A stretch of 64,000 bases of DNA, taken from contig FN649751.1 in the NCBI GenBank assembly GCA_000310025.1, positions 4,293,704 to 4,357,703 on the forward strand. The letters run 5' to 3'. The translations under genes were made by a program, and so were the position numbers. The DNA is from Ectocarpus siliculosus (Eukaryota; Sar; Phaeophyceae; Ectocarpales; Ectocarpaceae). The notes beneath the pieces are model-generated. The model was not told where the DNA came from. It saw nothing but the letters and a program-made list of their open reading frames with translations, and ran no database searches. Of the stretch, positions 21,528 through 33,619 are shown piece by piece (the first letter of the stretch is position 1; every line of letters starts with the position of its first letter).

Positions 21528-24500
21528 CTAGTTGCGGCGATGACGTTGATGGCGATGCCGCCCGATATACCAATGGGGAGTATCGGCGCTCAGAGCAGAC
21601 TCGTCCGGCAGCTTGAGCGTTCGGCGCATGAGAGCCACGATGCGACTCATGTTTGACGAAAATGTACCACAAAAAACGTTCGCGTTCGCCAGCATTTCCA
21701 GCTCGGCCCTGAGTATCACCAATGACTCGTACGACTGCAGAAGGGAACGTCAAGGAAAGAACGAACGCCACGAAAGTAGAGCGAAAGTGATTTTTCGAGC
21801 CTCAACGATTGAAAACTTGCTCTCAGAGGTGCACATCCAAGACTACGACCTCAATACCGTACGGGGACGAACGTTGATATTCCGAGTGCCTAGTTGTTGT
21901 GGTCCGGTCTGTGTACGCTCCTACTCTCACATTCCGGTCTCTTTGGGCATCCGCAGCGTGACCGGAGAGCATGGACCTCACAGCAACGCGCCCGGTGACG
22001 TAGATCACTCTTTCAGGCGTAACGTTGGGGAAAAAACGAGGAGCCAACTTCTTGACCTGATGTGCACATGGAATGAGAAAGGGTCAGGGCGAGCGCGGGA
22101 CAATACTGCTGGTTGGTACGTATACGCCGCGTCCAGGGTGTTGACTACTCGATTGAAGTCCCTTTCGGCAACACCAACAATCGGCGATTCCGGGCAGCAA
22201 GGTAGACATAAGCCGCCATCTTCATCGTACATCCCAAGTCGGCATAGGCCGACATCAGTTTGCAGGTCAGATCGAATACCACAGGGTTGGTCAAAGCTAA
22301 GCGGGGATGATGCAGACGTCTTCCTCGCACCAATAGCGCAAAACACCATCCAGTCGTGGGCGAAACCTTGTAGTACACTACACTTCACAGTGGATGGAAT
22401 TTTCGTCCTCGACAGCGAATGCAAGAGGGTAGGAAACGTAACTGCTGAGGCTCCGCACTAGCTTTGGATTTTGGGAGGACAGTGTCAATGACTTACCGAC
22501 CTACCCTGAAAGAGTAAGAGGATCACACACACACATACCTAATCTGACGCAAGACGCGGTTGTATGTGACCTAAAGTCGACCTATTCGCACGCAACATCG
22601 CTGGCCTCTCCCCGGCCCACCTACAAGAGCTATCTGACGCCCACCTTATCCTCCCCAATACCATGAAGTTTGTCAAACACATGCACCAGCCCCCAATCCC
22701 TCACGAAGGGGGGGAAAATACTGCTGCGACCACTATCCAATTTTCAAAGTAGAATTCGGTCCGGGATTCGGCCAGATATTTGTTGGCCATAGGCTGCCCA
22801 GTTAACATGTCGAAGATTCATGGAACCTGCAAAATCACAAATTATTCCGTCTCGAGCGGGGGGAGGCAACCACCAACGATACCCGGCGCCAATCGACCAG
22901 CTGATAACTCCCTCGTCCAAACTGAGATAGGTTGTTCTTCGATAGCTGGCAACGTTGTGCGGTGACACTACGTCTCGCCGATAACACTCATAGGCTCTCC
23001 CTATCTTGAGCCCCCTCCTCTGCTGTGGTATTGCATCCCGAGAGAATTGTAACTCGGAGGGGTTTCGCCGTTGGGCTGCATCTAGTGCACACCTTTTAAC
23101 GAGACCTTGAAAGAGTAGGTGCCTCGCATCAAGGACCTCATTTTGACCACTTTACGACTCCCTCGTCCCCTACGAGATGTTTTCTTGATCCTCGTGTTGG
23201 TGTATTCTGAGTCGACCGAGTTGAAACAACCCTGACAGCGAGAGAACCTATGCCCCCGTAGCACGACCAAGCATCTCACCTCATTGTACACGGCATCTTC
23301 GTCGGTGGATAACCAGACACCTGTTATATCCGCTGCAGTGAGTCCATCTACCGACTTCCTCAAGTACTGGACGGTCTTCTGGAAGTATTCCTGTTTGGTG
23401 TAAAACGAAAATTATCGTTTTCTTTGGCCACCGTGAAGGCTTGTGGTAGATACAGTACAATGCAGGGCAAACGGTGCTTTCTGGGTGGGCGTTCGAGGTC
23501 CTTCTCCGCCTTTTCCATTAAGCAACGGGCAATAGGAGCAGCAGAGAGAACAACCCAACTGTTTGCAAATGTTTTCGAGTTTCCTGGCATGCTTCCCATA
23601 CCTCCGTCTTTCGAGGCCGCGCTTCGCGCTTCTTATCGGTTCGGCGGATGTGCATGCTGAGATATGTTCCATTTCTCACAGCCGCCGTTGCAGGTTCGTC
23701 AAGGATATGTTGAACATCGGCCTTAAACCACGGCTGAAGATGTGACTGCAAATGATCAAGCAGCATCTGGGCAAACGACCGTACGGCAAGGGGTCGATTG
23801 CGTAAGCTACAACCGTGCGGGGAAAGGACCGATCTATCACCAGAAGCGTATTGTCATGGGATCATCAGACCAGCACAACAGCATAAAAAACAATATGGGC
23901 AGCGCTTCATTGGGTTGGCTCCTTCTCCTCGTGCGTTCTTGCAATATCTTGCGGTAAGCGGCCTACTGCTTCCCAGACAATGACGGAGCGCCCCTTGCAA
24001 AGCTGCAACTCACGGCTTGGGTGTCGATCGTTTCGACCCCCAACTTATCCACCGACTCGTTGATGTAGTCAAGGTGGCGCCAAATGAATCTCACGCCCCT
24101 TCTGTCATCGGCCCGTTTCAAATCCCTCGCTGGCACGTTGAAGTGCTGGTTGTAGTTGATCCAATCCTGAGAAAGGTTGGTAGGAAACGACGGTCGAACA
24201 CCGGAAGTGGACACAGAAAAAAAATATTCATCAATACGTCTTGACACTAACCGCAGGATCAAACAATAGGGAACTGAAAAACACAACATGTTTTGATGCA
24301 CGTCGAATACGTAGACTAGTTCTTGTGAATCTTTCCGAAACAGCAGATGCCTCGTTCCTTCCAATGGCGGCTCTCCACCACAAGCTCTCCCAAGAGTCTT
24401 TCTCGAGGCGCATGACTTCTGGCGGATTTGGGGGTCCCAGGATCACGAGTCTCAAAACCCTCCCAATATGTTATGGTTGGATACGCAAGCGCCATTGAAG

Positions 24501-26492
24501 GTGAACAAGTGTACAAAGCAAACCACACAAGTCGATCCTCTGAGCTAGGGTTGCCGTATTTCGTCACGCCAGTAGCTTTGCACGATGCTATTGTCGTTGT
24601 GGTTCCGACATTCTTGGGGCGCTCACATGTCCCACGCGGACGACTCATGTGACGCATGGGACATTCCTGGGAGGTCCCACGTGTCCCCGTGAGCCGGATA
24701 ATAGTCACATCAAGACGACGTCAGGGACCACCAGAGTGTCTCGCCAGGCGACGACTATTTTTCCAATCGTCGATTCGTGGGCGTCCCCACACATCCCATG
24801 GGCCTTCACAAGTGCCCCATGGAACGCATTGGACGGCCCATGGGGTGCCTTGAGGATAGGGTTAGGTTTGGGCCGTCATGGAACGCGTGGGACGCGTGTG
24901 GGACGTCCTACGTGAACTCCCAATATCAAATGACCTTTCCCTCAAGCAGGCGGTGTCAGGTAACACTTGCATCATGCATGCTACGGGGTGGATGCTCAAT
25001 CGCGTGTCGCACCTAGGCTTGCGTGTACGTTCGTCACCGGATCGAGATCTTCCGGGGATGGTTCAAGGTGTCTGGAAAACAAATACCGGCAAGCATTGGT
25101 GATTTTCACACACGCGATCCCATTCTGCGCGAATTGTACGGAGTTGGTCGACAATCTCCACTTCCGTCGCCACTACCCCTGCATTACGTAGACAAATTCC
25201 CATTAGCTCTACCCGCAATACGTCATCGGTTGAATTCGTCAAACCTCGGAAGCCTTGGCTGGGCCGGCAGCCGTGTATTGCACGCAATGAACTCCCAATA
25301 CTTTGTGCTGCACGATTGTTCGTTGTTATGGAATGAACAAGCAATGTGTCCACGTGTCCAAACGTTTCGCATTCGGTACGCCGACGCCAGGCCGTCATCA
25401 TCTTCCATGTTGGAACGAGAAGCTATGGTACGTCTCGACTGGTCCCGGTATGTGATTCTATGCCTCGTCATATTTTCCATGTCTCAAGAAATGATTGGCA
25501 TTCCTCCGCGATGTCTCCGTGGTATATATTTATTTTCAGAAACGATGCAAGGATCTGTTAGCCCCTAGGGGCGCGATATTTTCGAACCAACCTAAGGGCA
25601 AATTGACAAGAGGGACACGCCAAACCCACGAACCTGCTCGGTGTCGAAGGCACACACGTGAGGGGCCGCAGAAAAGATGCAAGACCAGCCGGGACGTGTT
25701 CGTACCCCGTTGCTTGTGACACCACACGTTGCCCCAGGGAACCAAACGTCGGTGTTGCCGATTATGGCAATGTCGTTGCGCCCCTCAAGTATGGCTGTGG
25801 TCCATAATAGCATAAGGTCTGCGCAGAAGGAGGTCGGCGATCGGAAGTGAGATGGAATTTGAAGGACAAAGGTACCCCGCCGATCGCGCTACTATCGACG
25901 AACGAGGTATTTTCATTGGTGACATATCTAGTTGCTTTGAACTACGCCATCAATCCTCGTGCGAGCTTCGTGCTTCACAACGGGTTTCTCTGGGCCCACG
26001 AAATACACTCACAAATCATAGGGACATGGGGTCTGCTACCACCCCACGCGTCTCAGGGAACATGTCAGCATCTCGTGTTTTTCTTTCTTGACTCACAGTT
26101 GAGGTTGCTGCCGTACCCAGCGTTCCTCCAATCGTACACATCTGTAAGTGGACCAGAACAGCCGGGCTGCTCGCGGCCAAATCGGTTCGCCCATTCTTCG
26201 GAGAATATTGCCGCCTTCTGGGTCGGCTCGGTTTCTACCGGAGAAAACGCGTAGTTGTTGGTGGGAGGTCACGGCGGCGGCGGCAGGCAGTGTGTGACAT
26301 TCGATCATATCGGCGTCCCACGGATAAACCATAGTCCACATTGCCCGCATGTGTGGAGTTGTTCTGGTGAAGCGAAGAGAGGCCTCGTTGGAAGGATAAC
26401 AAGATAAGAGCAAGTTCGAGCACCCAAAACCGTGACACACAATCCAATAGACAAACCGGCGGCTGTCGGTTTTGTATGGAAACACTGTGCAT
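21528..26492 (-). CDS. GT23 alpha-1,6-fucosyltransferase-like, paralogue A
   Basis: Exons by splice site are 26,234-26,097, 25,818-25,634, 24,166-24,014, about 23,860-23,602, 23,390-23,280, 22,056-21,982 and 21,734-21,528 (TAG stop). The product fits the FUT8/NodZ fold. It has a WRNAGYGSN segment (human GCGYG), then an exon matching the GDP-fucose fold region. SMHIRRTDK follows, holding the two Arg that bind the donor phosphates, then GVWLSTDED (human LATDD) and NVFCGTFSSNMSRIVALMR (human CTFSSQVCR). The family moves fucose from GDP-fucose onto glycans in the Golgi. An upstream piece at 26,492-26,330 could encode a membrane anchor (FWVLELALILLSFQRGL), but its splice and ATG are unproven. The start of the HIRRTDK exon is not resolved, and the exon at 24,166-24,014 has no counterpart in paralogue B. 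Strong family call; activity and acceptor unknown. Confidence 0.85.
24600..24905. repeat. GTCCCA/CCATGG repeat block inside a GT23 intron
   Basis: Repeated GTCCCAC, GGGAC and CCCATGG words in both orientations, for example CATCCCATGGGCC, GCCCCATGGAACGC and CGCGTGGGACGCGTGTGGGA. The block sits in the intron between exons 25,634 and 24,166 of GT23 paralogue A. Confidence 0.75.
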
Positions 26493-26499
26493 GTCTAAC

Positions 26500-28380
26500 T
26501 TGCCCTTCTCGAGGATTGACGCAATTAATTAGTCCTCGCACGGAAGCTAGTGTGTCACCATGGATACGCGTAGAACCAGAGAAAAAATCTGGAAACATCA
26601 CATAATTCCCCATCGTGTGTGCATGTGCACCATCCCATTGTCCTGGACGTCCTTATAGCACACCTGTTCTACGTATATATGGTCGCATCAACCGGGTTCA
26701 CACAGGTAGACTTTTTTCACACGATTGACTGTCAATTGTTCTCCTCCATCTGTTTGCTCTGACTGGTATGGCGAGAAGGAATCCACGCTTCCTTTCCCTC
26801 GTCAATGATGGTGTCGAGTTTCATGCGCACTCGCAACAATGGCCATCTACGTTCGTTTCGACAAAACGCGAGAAGAAAGTCCAGTTCGGGCAACCTCGTC
26901 GATGCTCGAACTCGTGCTCCCAAACGTCAGAAGGTTTGGAATTCACCAACTGAGCGACGGGGCGGTGTATCTCCGTGCTATGTGTTCCTCCAATTTGCCA
27001 GAAAAAAATAAAAGTTGTTGAATCGACGGCATCAAAGCGTTTATTGAGACCAGTTTTTTTTCCGTCAAAGGCCCACATCGGCTCCGCACGAGTTTCGGCG
27101 AAGAACCTTACCCAATCTTCCACAATAACCATGATTGTGAATGGTGACCGCCGCCCCTTCTCTGTTGCGTCCCCTTTGGTTCTCTCAGTTCCAAAGATGG
27201 GCTTACGAGAATATCCGCCGAGAAAGTATTATTTTGTACATCGAAACATGTGGGGCCTACAACAATTCATGTGGTCTAGATTCATCTGTGTCCTTTATGT
27301 ACATTATACCGTCGTTGTTTCGGTTCAGGCTTGATTGTGAGTGTACAGGACTCGAACGGGGAATTGACGGACTTAAGAGGGCCTAATGTTTATCGGCTGC
27401 TGAAGCTAGGTGGGAAGTTAGGTGGGAAGCACGGAGGCAGGGAGGAAGTTTCTGTGGACTCCGGCCGCAAGAATACTAGCCGTAAATATATATAGACGAA
27501 GTAGACTTTGGTGGACGGAATCGATATTACAGTACATTCATATGCGAAGAAGAAGTGAAAAGATGAATCACTTCTGCCTCCATACTGGCCTACTGTCGGT
27601 CGCCACGGTTCTCCCCCTTCCCGGTGGTTGAGCGATCGTATACACTATGAATTCTGTGCTCTCTCTAGGGTGAAGAATATTGCGATTTCCCGTGGAAAAT
27701 AACTTGGATACTTCGACTCCATGGTGGACGCCGAACAACAACAGAATACTTTGTTCCGGTGACCTTCCTCCTGTGTGACCCGAGCGATACGCCACAAAAG
27801 CGGAGGGTCTATCGAGAACCTTTTCTTACGTGGAAGAATGGTTGCGAGAAGTGAGGTTGTTCAAGTAAGCGAAGGGAAGACAATTTCTTTAAGGCTGAAA
27901 TCCAAAACCATATGAGAAGCAGACAGTGTGTTGTCAGGAAAACGATGATGGTTTGGAGTTCATGGTGTAGCTAGAGTCTAGAGAGGCGCCTGGTTAACGA
28001 ACCAGATGACACCAAGCTCCCTAAAATCGGAAGTAATGTAGTGCCAAACAACTTACAAGAGCGGGCGGATCCTAATAGTACATGACACAGAAAAATCGTC
28101 AAATCGGTTGATCCTCCACATATTCCAGAATGAAGTATTCCACGGCCTTCGGGGTTCCTAGGGGCATGTTGAAGACTTCGGAAGTAGAACAACGTGTTGC
28201 GGAAGGGTTGAAACTCTGGGGTCAGGGCTATGGCTACGATATGCAACGTTCTGTTCGTCTTTACAACTCCGTGCCGCGAGAGGGACTTACAAAACTTTTC
28301 CTGAAATATTGCTGCACTCTCGTTTATGTCCTCGAAAACCAAAGAGTCACGATGTAAATTTTATCGGCGACATTCTCGCT
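26500..28380. other. No supported gene
   Basis: Frames of 60-130 codons occur on both strands (for example minus 27,132-26,821 and plus 28,130-28,357). Their composition is ordinary but no domain, start or splice partner was recognised. This interval could hold the promoter and 5' leader of GT23 paralogue A. Confidence 0.35.
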
Positions 28381-28399
28381 CGACCTTGTTTCTCTGATC

Positions 28400-31300
28400 C
28401 TTGACGGCAGGACATTGCAAGCGAATTTCAAATACAAGAGGCTGAATAATAACCCGACGTGCACCAAGCTTCTTTACGAACACCAACCAGGGCACTAAAG
28501 TGCACCTTCTCGTTCTAGCAAAACGATCGGCGTTCGGCTGTTCTTGGAATCGGAAATCGCACAGTATGTAGAGCTATATACCGAAAGCACTCATCGTGCA
28601 GCCCAGCCAAGTGCTCAGTGTTTTGCGTGAGTTCCCTGCGTTGCCCCGAAGAACGAGCCTCAGCTTTATCTCGCTAGAATATATGACCAGTGGGTGGCAA
28701 AGGTAAGATGCAGTAAGAGGTGTCACTCACTCGGGTGGATCGTGTCATATTCTGTGACGGCCCCGGCGGGGCCCTCTCTCCCTCCTTCCAGGGCGTTATC
28801 TTTCAGTAGGGGAAGCGCAGGCTGTTCAGTTGATTGTTGAACATCTTCAACGGGAGATGTGAGCTGCTGTCCTTGCACCGTTTGATCGATAGTCCCTGGA
28901 GGGGTTAGAAGGGAGATATCGCGTGATCGTAGTAGAGACATTTCGTAGGGTAGCACAGGGGCATGTGGTTTGCGGTACCCTTTGCGGTAAATATTGTGCG
29001 GGAAACACCAACTCCGACAGTCAAGAAGCATTATTAGCAGAGAAAATGTATTTTTCACTATCCCGTATTTGTCAGAGAAGGGTGTTTCGGGACTCTCATT
29101 TTGACGTGATGTCAAGGGGTGGCACATGCGAACGAATCCCCGCACTACAAAGGGAAACAACGACTAGCGTTTTATTTAATTTGCGTGCGGCGTGATGGTG
29201 CATCAATGTACCTCTTCAAGTGTTATGTGTTAGTTGTAGAGGCACCTGCACGAAAAATGCTTGAAAAGGCGATGCGTCCCACAACCTGTAGCGAAGAAGT
29301 GCCAAAGAACCCAGTACACCATTCAAGGGCGCGTCTTTCCACTCTACATTGGACACTTTTCCGCTGTTCCCATCAAATTTTCCGGAATGGAGGTTTTCGC
29401 GGAGTTCGTACTGCCTGGGGTGCATCGTGTTGACCGCGGAGATGGAACGACACGCTAAACAAACGTGAAGCCCTTCGGAACCACAACTACGGCATATCAG
29501 AACAATTTCTGTTCTCACCCCAACACCATGCTAGGAGGAAAATAACGAATTTGCGAAATGTTGCTCCGATCGCATCCGATACCTCAAACAAAAGAGCTCA
29601 AAGTATCGGCGACAAGATGTTCAACGCGGATACTCCAATCCTTGAGGTCAGGACATTCCAAGTTTCCACGTCGATCGATCAATGAACCGCAAATAGTTTG
29701 TCCCCACGTCGTGAACATTCTCTACGGGCCCTAACGCGGGTACCAAGGTGCCTCTTCATCCCGGCGAACTTGGACGTTTGGCTGTCGGTGGAGTCGGAAA
29801 TCACACGATGGAACTCTGAAAGTACAAAAATCATCATACCCCGGTCACCGCCAAGCGCTCATTATTCTGCGTGAAGTTCCTGCTCTCCTCCGAAGAACGA
29901 GCCGTAGCTTACTATTGCCGAGATATTTAAGCAGTGGGTGGCAAAGGGTGAGATACAGCGTGCCGCGACACTCACCCGGTTCAATTGTGGCGTTTTCCGT
30001 GTTATCTTCACGGGCTTGTTGCTCAATTTCACCAGTGTCATTGAGCACAGGGATGGCGGGTTGTCGTGGTGATTGCTGAGAATCTTCAGCGGGAGATGTG
30101 AGCTGCTGTTTTTCCTCCGTTTGTTTTTCCTCCGTTTGCTCGACGATCCCTGGACATATTTAAGGAGAAGCATCGCGTGTTGGTGGCAGACAGAGCTGAT
30201 GGGAAATTAAGGGCGCGTGCTTTGGGATACGTATCCTGCGGGCATTATCCGAGAGGGGTTTTGAGCGGAATTCGTGCTGCCTGGGGGCACGCATAAACTG
30301 CGGAGATGGAGCGACACGCTAACCAATCGTGAAGCCCCGGCTCCAAGACTGCGGCATATCGGGGCAATTTCTGTTTTTGACCCCAACCCCATGCTAACAA
30401 ATGAATGACGAATTCGCGTACCGTTGCTCCGATCGCATCCGTCCCCTCAAACCAAAAAGCTCAAAAGTATCGGCGGCAATGCTGTTCAAACCGGATTCTC
30501 CGATCGTTGAGGTCAGGACAGTCCAAGTTTTCACGTCGATCGATCGATGACCACAAACATTTTCGGTGATGGAATACAGCCCCGCATCATGAACACTCCC
30601 TACGGGCCCCAACGTGGGCACCAAGATGCCCCTTCTTCTTCCCACCCAAGTTGGACGTTTGGCTGTCGGTGGAGTCGGAAATCTAGTGATGGTAGTCTGG
30701 CAATACCGAAATCATCGTGCTGGTCACCGCCAAACACTCACTATTCCGTGTGAAGTTCCTGTATTCCTCCGACGAACGAGCGGTCGCTATGTAGTGCCTG
30801 GTACCATCACCAGTGGGTTGCAAAGGTGAGATGCAGTAAGCCTCGGCACTCACCCGGTTGAATCATGTCATTTTCCTTGGCGGCGCCAGCGGCGTTCCCG
30901 CTCATTTCTTCCTGGCCGGGTTGCTCTATTTCACCAGTGTCGTCTAGCAAGGGAACAGCGGGTTGTTGTGGTGATTGTTGAATATCTTCAGCGGGAGATG
31001 AGAGCTGGTGTTTTCCCTCCGTTTGCTCGACGATACCTGGATAATTGGAGGGAGGCATCGAGTGTCGGTGGCAGGCAGAGTGGTTGGGATAAAGAAGGGC
31101 GCGTGCTCTGCGGTACGTACCCTGCAGGCAATATCCGACAGTCAAACAATAGTTCACTCAGCGATTCGAAACAGCCGTCGTAGAGAATCTATTTTTCTGC
31201 GTTTCTGTGTTTGGCAGGAAGTTTGCTTCGAGATTCTTGTCTCACCTTTACGTGCGATGCCAACGGGTGGTGCTTACGAACTAAACCCCTCACGATAAAC

Positions 31301-32260
31301 ATACCACCAATGAGAGGATTTCTTCGTCTGCGCGCCGCTTGTCATCAGTATGTATACCTTTCGATCTCTATGTTCGATGTAGAGCCGCCTGCACACAATG
31401 CCTGAAAACGCGCTAGTATACTAGTGCCTAGCAGAGCCCACCGCACAGTTCCAGGGCGCGTGGGTCCTTCCACTTCACATTCCACACTAATGCCCTTTCG
31501 GTTGTTCCCATCGTTGTTTTATTTCGGAGAGGAGGCTCTCACGGAGGTCGGGGTTCCTGGGGTCATCCGTTGACTGCGGAGATGGAACAACACGTTGAAC
31601 ACACTTGAAGCCTCTCAAGCCACGACGACGGCAAATTGCGACATTACCTGTTCTTCACCACAGCGCTGGGCCACTGGGTATAGACACATTTGAGTAATGT
31701 TGCTCCGATCGCATCCGCCACCTCAAAAACCAAAGATCCCATAGTATCGGATGCAATCCTGTTCAACCCGGTTTCTCTGATCTTCGAGGTCAGGACATTC
31801 CAAGTTTCCACGTGGATCAATCAATCAACAGCTCCACATCAGGAGCATTCTCTTCCCCAGTCGAGTTGGTCTTTCGGTTAGTCGGAAATCAAATATTTGC
31901 GCTATAAACATGCCAAAATTGTCGCGTCGGTCACCGCCAAGCGCTCACCCTACCTCGTGAAGGTCTTCTATTCGTCGGAACGAGCGGTTGTAATAGTAAC
32001 CTCGGCAGGAAAAAGTATCAAGAGGGTGGCAAAGGTGACACACACCAAGCCGTGGCACCCACCCGGTGGGATCATGTCCTGTTCCTTGACAGCCCCGACG
32101 GGGCTCGCCTTCTTCTCTTCCCGGCCGTGTTGCTCTACTTCCCCGGTGCCATTCAGTACGGGGACGGCGAGCTGTTGTGGCGATTGTTGGATGCCCTCAG
32201 CGGGAGGTGTGAGCTGCTTTCCTTCCTCCTCTTGATCCATCGCGCCTTGCCGTCTACCGC
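28400..32260 (-). repeat. Four-copy tandem array of ~0.9-1.3 kb units
   Basis: Collinear landmarks repeat four times: TTGCTCCGATCGCATCC (missing in the most diverged unit), GTCAGGACATTCCAAG-like words at about 28,410, 29,652, 30,516 and 31,792, GGTCACCGCCAAGCGCTCA-like words, CAGTGGGTGGCAAAGGTGA, and then a coding exon. Spacings are about 1,242, 864 and 1,276 bp. The unit nearest 28.4 kb is the most diverged. Each unit carries one copy of the symmetric exon described separately. Confidence 0.9.
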
Positions 32261-32420
32261 CGATTCCCCGGGGCGAGGAAGAGGGTTGATTGCCAACGCC
32301 GTTGATATTTGCTCCAGATGGCGAAATGTCAGAATACTTTGAAGCATGCTGTTGTTGATCCGTCGCTCTCTTTTGAGTTGCGGGTGCTTCACCAACTGCA
32401 TACAGTGGGGGTGAAAACAT
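28731..32420 (-). CDS. Unknown protein with four tandem copies of one exon
   Basis: On the minus strand the exons are 32,420(?)-32,063, 31,036-30,854, 30,149-29,976 and 28,895-28,731. The last three have clear CCAG acceptors and GTGAGTG donors. Their lengths of 183, 174 and 165 bp are all multiples of three, and each starts and ends in the same phase, so any number can be joined in frame. The encoded 55-61 residues follow the pattern QLTSPAEDIQQSPQQPAVP, then LLDDTGEIEQ and a variable acidic tail ending (I/M)xP. They are hydrophilic, Gln/Glu/Pro-rich and probably disordered. The first copy (32,063) continues upstream in frame with an ATG near 32,420 (MFSPPLYAVGEAP). No exon after 28,731 was recognised. 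Function unknown. Confidence 0.6.
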
Positions 32421-32886
32421 TCGAGACGCAACCGGGGCAGTCACCAGAATTGTGTCGAAAGAAAGCAGATGGCATGAGGCAGGTGCTACTACTACAGTGT
32501 TTTTTGTTTTCGTCTTGGTACACGTAACAGTGGTATATCCACCAGTGTTGTAGAGCTATACGCCCAAATTGCCAAGTTTCGGCTCTCTTTACCTTTTTTC
32601 CAGGTGTTTCCGAGTTTCACGATATCGCTCGTAAAACCCACCGGAGAATTATATTCTATCAACATGCGAGGTTCTTACTGAGACTTTCCCGTCGCCCTCT
32701 GACACCTTAGGTCACCCGACCTTAGGGTATACAAAGGGGATGTGCATACGCCCTGGACGATTCACAAGGAAACACGATAGGGTCCTCAGTCAAAGTTCTG
32801 TTCGACCGTCTGCAACTGCATTATTGCATCAACTGCATCAACTGCAGTATTATTTTGATGCTTGGAAAGGAACCCAGAGCCCCACC

Positions 32887-33096
32887 ATGTGTCTGCGTCA
32901 CATAGCCTACACTGTGCTATGCGCATGCGTACCTCTGGCCCTGCTGTCCATCGTTTCGGAAACCAGCAGCGCCACCACCACAGCAACGAGTAAATGTGAC
33001 CAATCGAGGCGCAATACGATCCCACGGAATCGTGACGACTGGACCCTTCCAAGACGACCTCGAGGTTGTGGGAGAGTCGCCGACAGTTCACCCTGA
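32887..33096 (+). CDS. Small ORF with predicted signal peptide
   Basis: ATG in a good context (CCCACCATG) opens a 69-codon frame. The N-terminus MCLRHIAYTVLCACVPLALL looks like a signal peptide with a likely cleavage after SSA. The rest is basic and Ser/Thr/Arg-rich without a known domain. It may be only the first exon of a secreted protein, or chance. Confidence 0.25.
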   Translation: MCLRHIAYTVLCACVPLALLSIVSETSSATTTATSKCDQSRRNTIPRNRDDWTLPRRPRGCGRVADSSP

Positions 33097-33619
33097 GAGC
33101 CACCGCCATCCGTGGGGAAAAATCCAGTTTCTTCCATCGGCGCCGGCTTGTTCGCGAACATAGATATTCCGAAACCTCAGCGGGCTTGCTTCCCTCCTCA
33201 TCCACCCAGCGTTTGGTGGTGCCCTATCATAGGAAGCAATGCAAGAACGTGAACATGCTCGTTCATCTTCATTCGTTTGGAGAACATGACAACTCGGAAG
33301 GCCGTCTGTGCCACCGCTACAAATAAGCCCCCAGATTGATTGCCGAAACACAACACTACGTCGAGCCAGACGTTGTACTACATGGCGACTGCCAGGAAAA
33401 CCACCACGGTACTATACACTAGAAGCATAGTATTACATTGGTTGAACAACGGGGAACGCTCACCCCTTGTTACTGCTGTTGAAGCGAGGTTTGGGCAAGT
33501 CATCGACTGTAACATTCTCATAGAGTGTGGTTCCAAACGTCAATAAGCGCATCGATTACACCGCATAGTAGGGAGCTACTGTTCGCGCTTGAGAAAAGGT
33601 AGTGGGATGCGCGCCGCAG

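Noticed and set aside
25023-25568. 181-codon plus-strand frame inside a GT23 A intron
   Set aside because: No domain, no splice support, and it lies opposite an intron of a well-supported gene.
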